This document shows positions 5,009 through 5,428 of a stretch of 5,428 nt of DNA, piece after piece. The position numbers were made by a program, and so were the translations under genes. Every line of letters begins with the position of its first letter. Position 1 is the stretch's first letter. The stretch comes from Novosphingobium sp. UBA1948 (GTDB taxonomy: Bacteria; Pseudomonadota; Alphaproteobacteria; Sphingomonadales; Sphingomonadaceae): the NCBI GenBank assembly GCA_002336765.1, contig DDES01000133.1:1924-7351 (forward strand), given 5' to 3'. Under the pieces are notes generated by a model. That model saw nothing but the letters and a program-made list of their open reading frames with translations. It was not told where the DNA came from and ran no database searches.

Positions 5009-5074
5009 TTATCAATGCCTATCAATAAACCAAAAAATATATCATTAGTGATCATCAATCAACCTCGCTACACT
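5009..5074 (+). promoter_or_regulatory. Possible LysR-controlled scoA promoter region
   Basis: TACACT (5069-5074) resembles a -10 box, but no good -35 box lies 16-18 bp upstream, as expected for an activator-dependent promoter. If transcription starts near 5081, the partial inverted repeat TTAT...ATAA (5009-5028, containing T-N11-A at 5012/5024) is centred near -62, and ATCA-TTAG-TGAT (5041-5052) near -35, the usual places for LysR recognition and activation sites. TATCAAT also repeats at 5010 and 5020, one helical turn apart. All of this depends on the guessed start site. Confidence 0.35.
5034..5062 (-). promoter_or_regulatory. Possible lysR promoter
   Basis: On the minus strand, TTGATT (5062-5057) and TATTTT (5039-5034) are separated by 17 bp, with four to five matches each to sigma-70 boxes. 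The leader to lysR would be about 250 nt and would include both repeat units. It overlaps the region expected to drive scoA, as is usual for LysR-divergent pairs. Weak call by eye. Confidence 0.25.
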
Positions 5075-5107
5075 TCCGCTCACAAATCCCGAACGGAGAG
5101 GGAATCC

Positions 5108-5428
5108 ATGTCCAGCAAGATTTATCCCACGGCGGAGGCTGCGCTTGACGGCCTGCTGCGCGACGGGCTGTTGATCGCCAGTGGCGGCTTTGGCCTTTGC
5201 GGCATTCCGGAGCGTTTGCTCGACGCCATTCAGGCCAGCGGTGTAAAGGATCTGACCTTTGCCAGCAACAATGCCGGCATTGATGGCGAAGGCATCGGCA
5301 AGCTGCTGCGCACGCGGCAGGTGAAGAAGATGATCTCGTCCTATGTGGGTGAGAACAAGGAATTCGAGCGCCAGTATCTGGCGGGCGAACTCGAGGTGGA
5401 ATTCACGCCGCAGGGCACGCTGGCCGAG
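5108..5428 (+). CDS. scoA: Succinyl-CoA:3-ketoacid CoA-transferase subunit A (3' end outside window)
   Basis: The first 107 residues are visible, still in frame at the window edge. The protein is the alpha subunit of the enzyme that moves CoA from succinyl-CoA to acetoacetate, giving acetoacetyl-CoA and succinate, for ketone-body or PHB-derived acetoacetate use in the cytoplasm. The evidence is the glycine-rich GGFGLCGIPE (residues 26-35), VKDLTFASNNAG (45-56), and the ScoA-type block RQVKKMISSYVGENKEFERQ (71-90) with ELEVEFTPQGTLAE (94-107). The KKMISSYVGENKEFERQYL stretch favours ScoA over 3-oxoadipate CoA-transferase PcaI, which differs there. GGAGAGGG at 5095-5102, 5 nt before the ATG, supports the start. 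A scoB gene for the catalytic beta subunit is expected immediately downstream. The divergent LysR regulator is its likely activator. Confidence 0.94.
   Translation, partial: MSSKIYPTAEAALDGLLRDGLLIASGGFGLCGIPERLLDAIQASGVKDLTFASNNAGIDGEGIGKLLRTRQVKKMISSYVGENKEFERQYLAGELEVEFTPQGTLAE

Noticed and set aside
5108..5428. 3-oxoadipate CoA-transferase PcaI instead of ScoA
   Set aside because: The KKMISSYVGENKEFERQ block is ScoA-like; PcaI differs in this region.

Overview
The window looks like ordinary chromosome of a GC-rich alphaproteobacterium, most likely a sphingomonad such as Novosphingobium or a relative. That placement is inferred from the gene set (GlgX, glycine-rich PadR, DUF2218, DUF2721, PurU, ScoA), from strong G/C third positions, and from protein style; no rRNA or marker gene is present to prove it. 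There is no CRISPR array, phage, toxin-antitoxin or defence system, and no tRNA or rRNA that I can see.

Layout. Bases 1-285 are the 3' end of a glycogen debranching enzyme gene (glgX). An AT-rich gap holds a 14-bp perfect palindrome overlapping a plausible promoter, followed by a PadR-family repressor (411-1109) and a closely coupled small DUF2218 gene (1115-1396). A 177-bp gap with a long imperfect hairpin precedes a secreted class I cytochrome c (1574-1948), closed by a strong intrinsic terminator (1971-2000). Next is a three-helix DUF2721 membrane protein (2063-2503), convergent with a small lipoprotein gene on the minus strand (2898-2500). The lipoprotein gene diverges from purU, formyltetrahydrofolate deformylase (3045-3917). 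purU in turn converges on a LysR-type regulator (4774-3914). That regulator diverges from scoA, the A subunit of succinyl-CoA:3-ketoacid CoA-transferase (5108 to the window end).

The genes do not form one pathway. They touch carbohydrate storage (glgX), one-carbon metabolism (purU), ketone-body/acetoacetate use (scoA) and electron transfer (cytochrome c). Two functional units are likely: PadR plus DUF2218 as an autoregulated pair, and LysR controlling the divergent scoA operon.

The most interesting part is the 333-bp lysR-scoA intergenic region. It contains two inverted copies of a 47-49 nt unit (4793-4841 and 4948-4994). Both are built as AGACAT, GGGATTG, a hairpin, then CCCGCCGGAGG. The hairpin arms differ in sequence between copies but still pair, as in REP/BIME-like elements or a small MITE. 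The lysR-proximal copy ends in GGAGG, which is ideally spaced for a five-codon mini-ORF whose stop overlaps the lysR start. A second oddity is that both convergent gene pairs end on a shared CTAG, with the two TAG stops interlocked on opposite strands.
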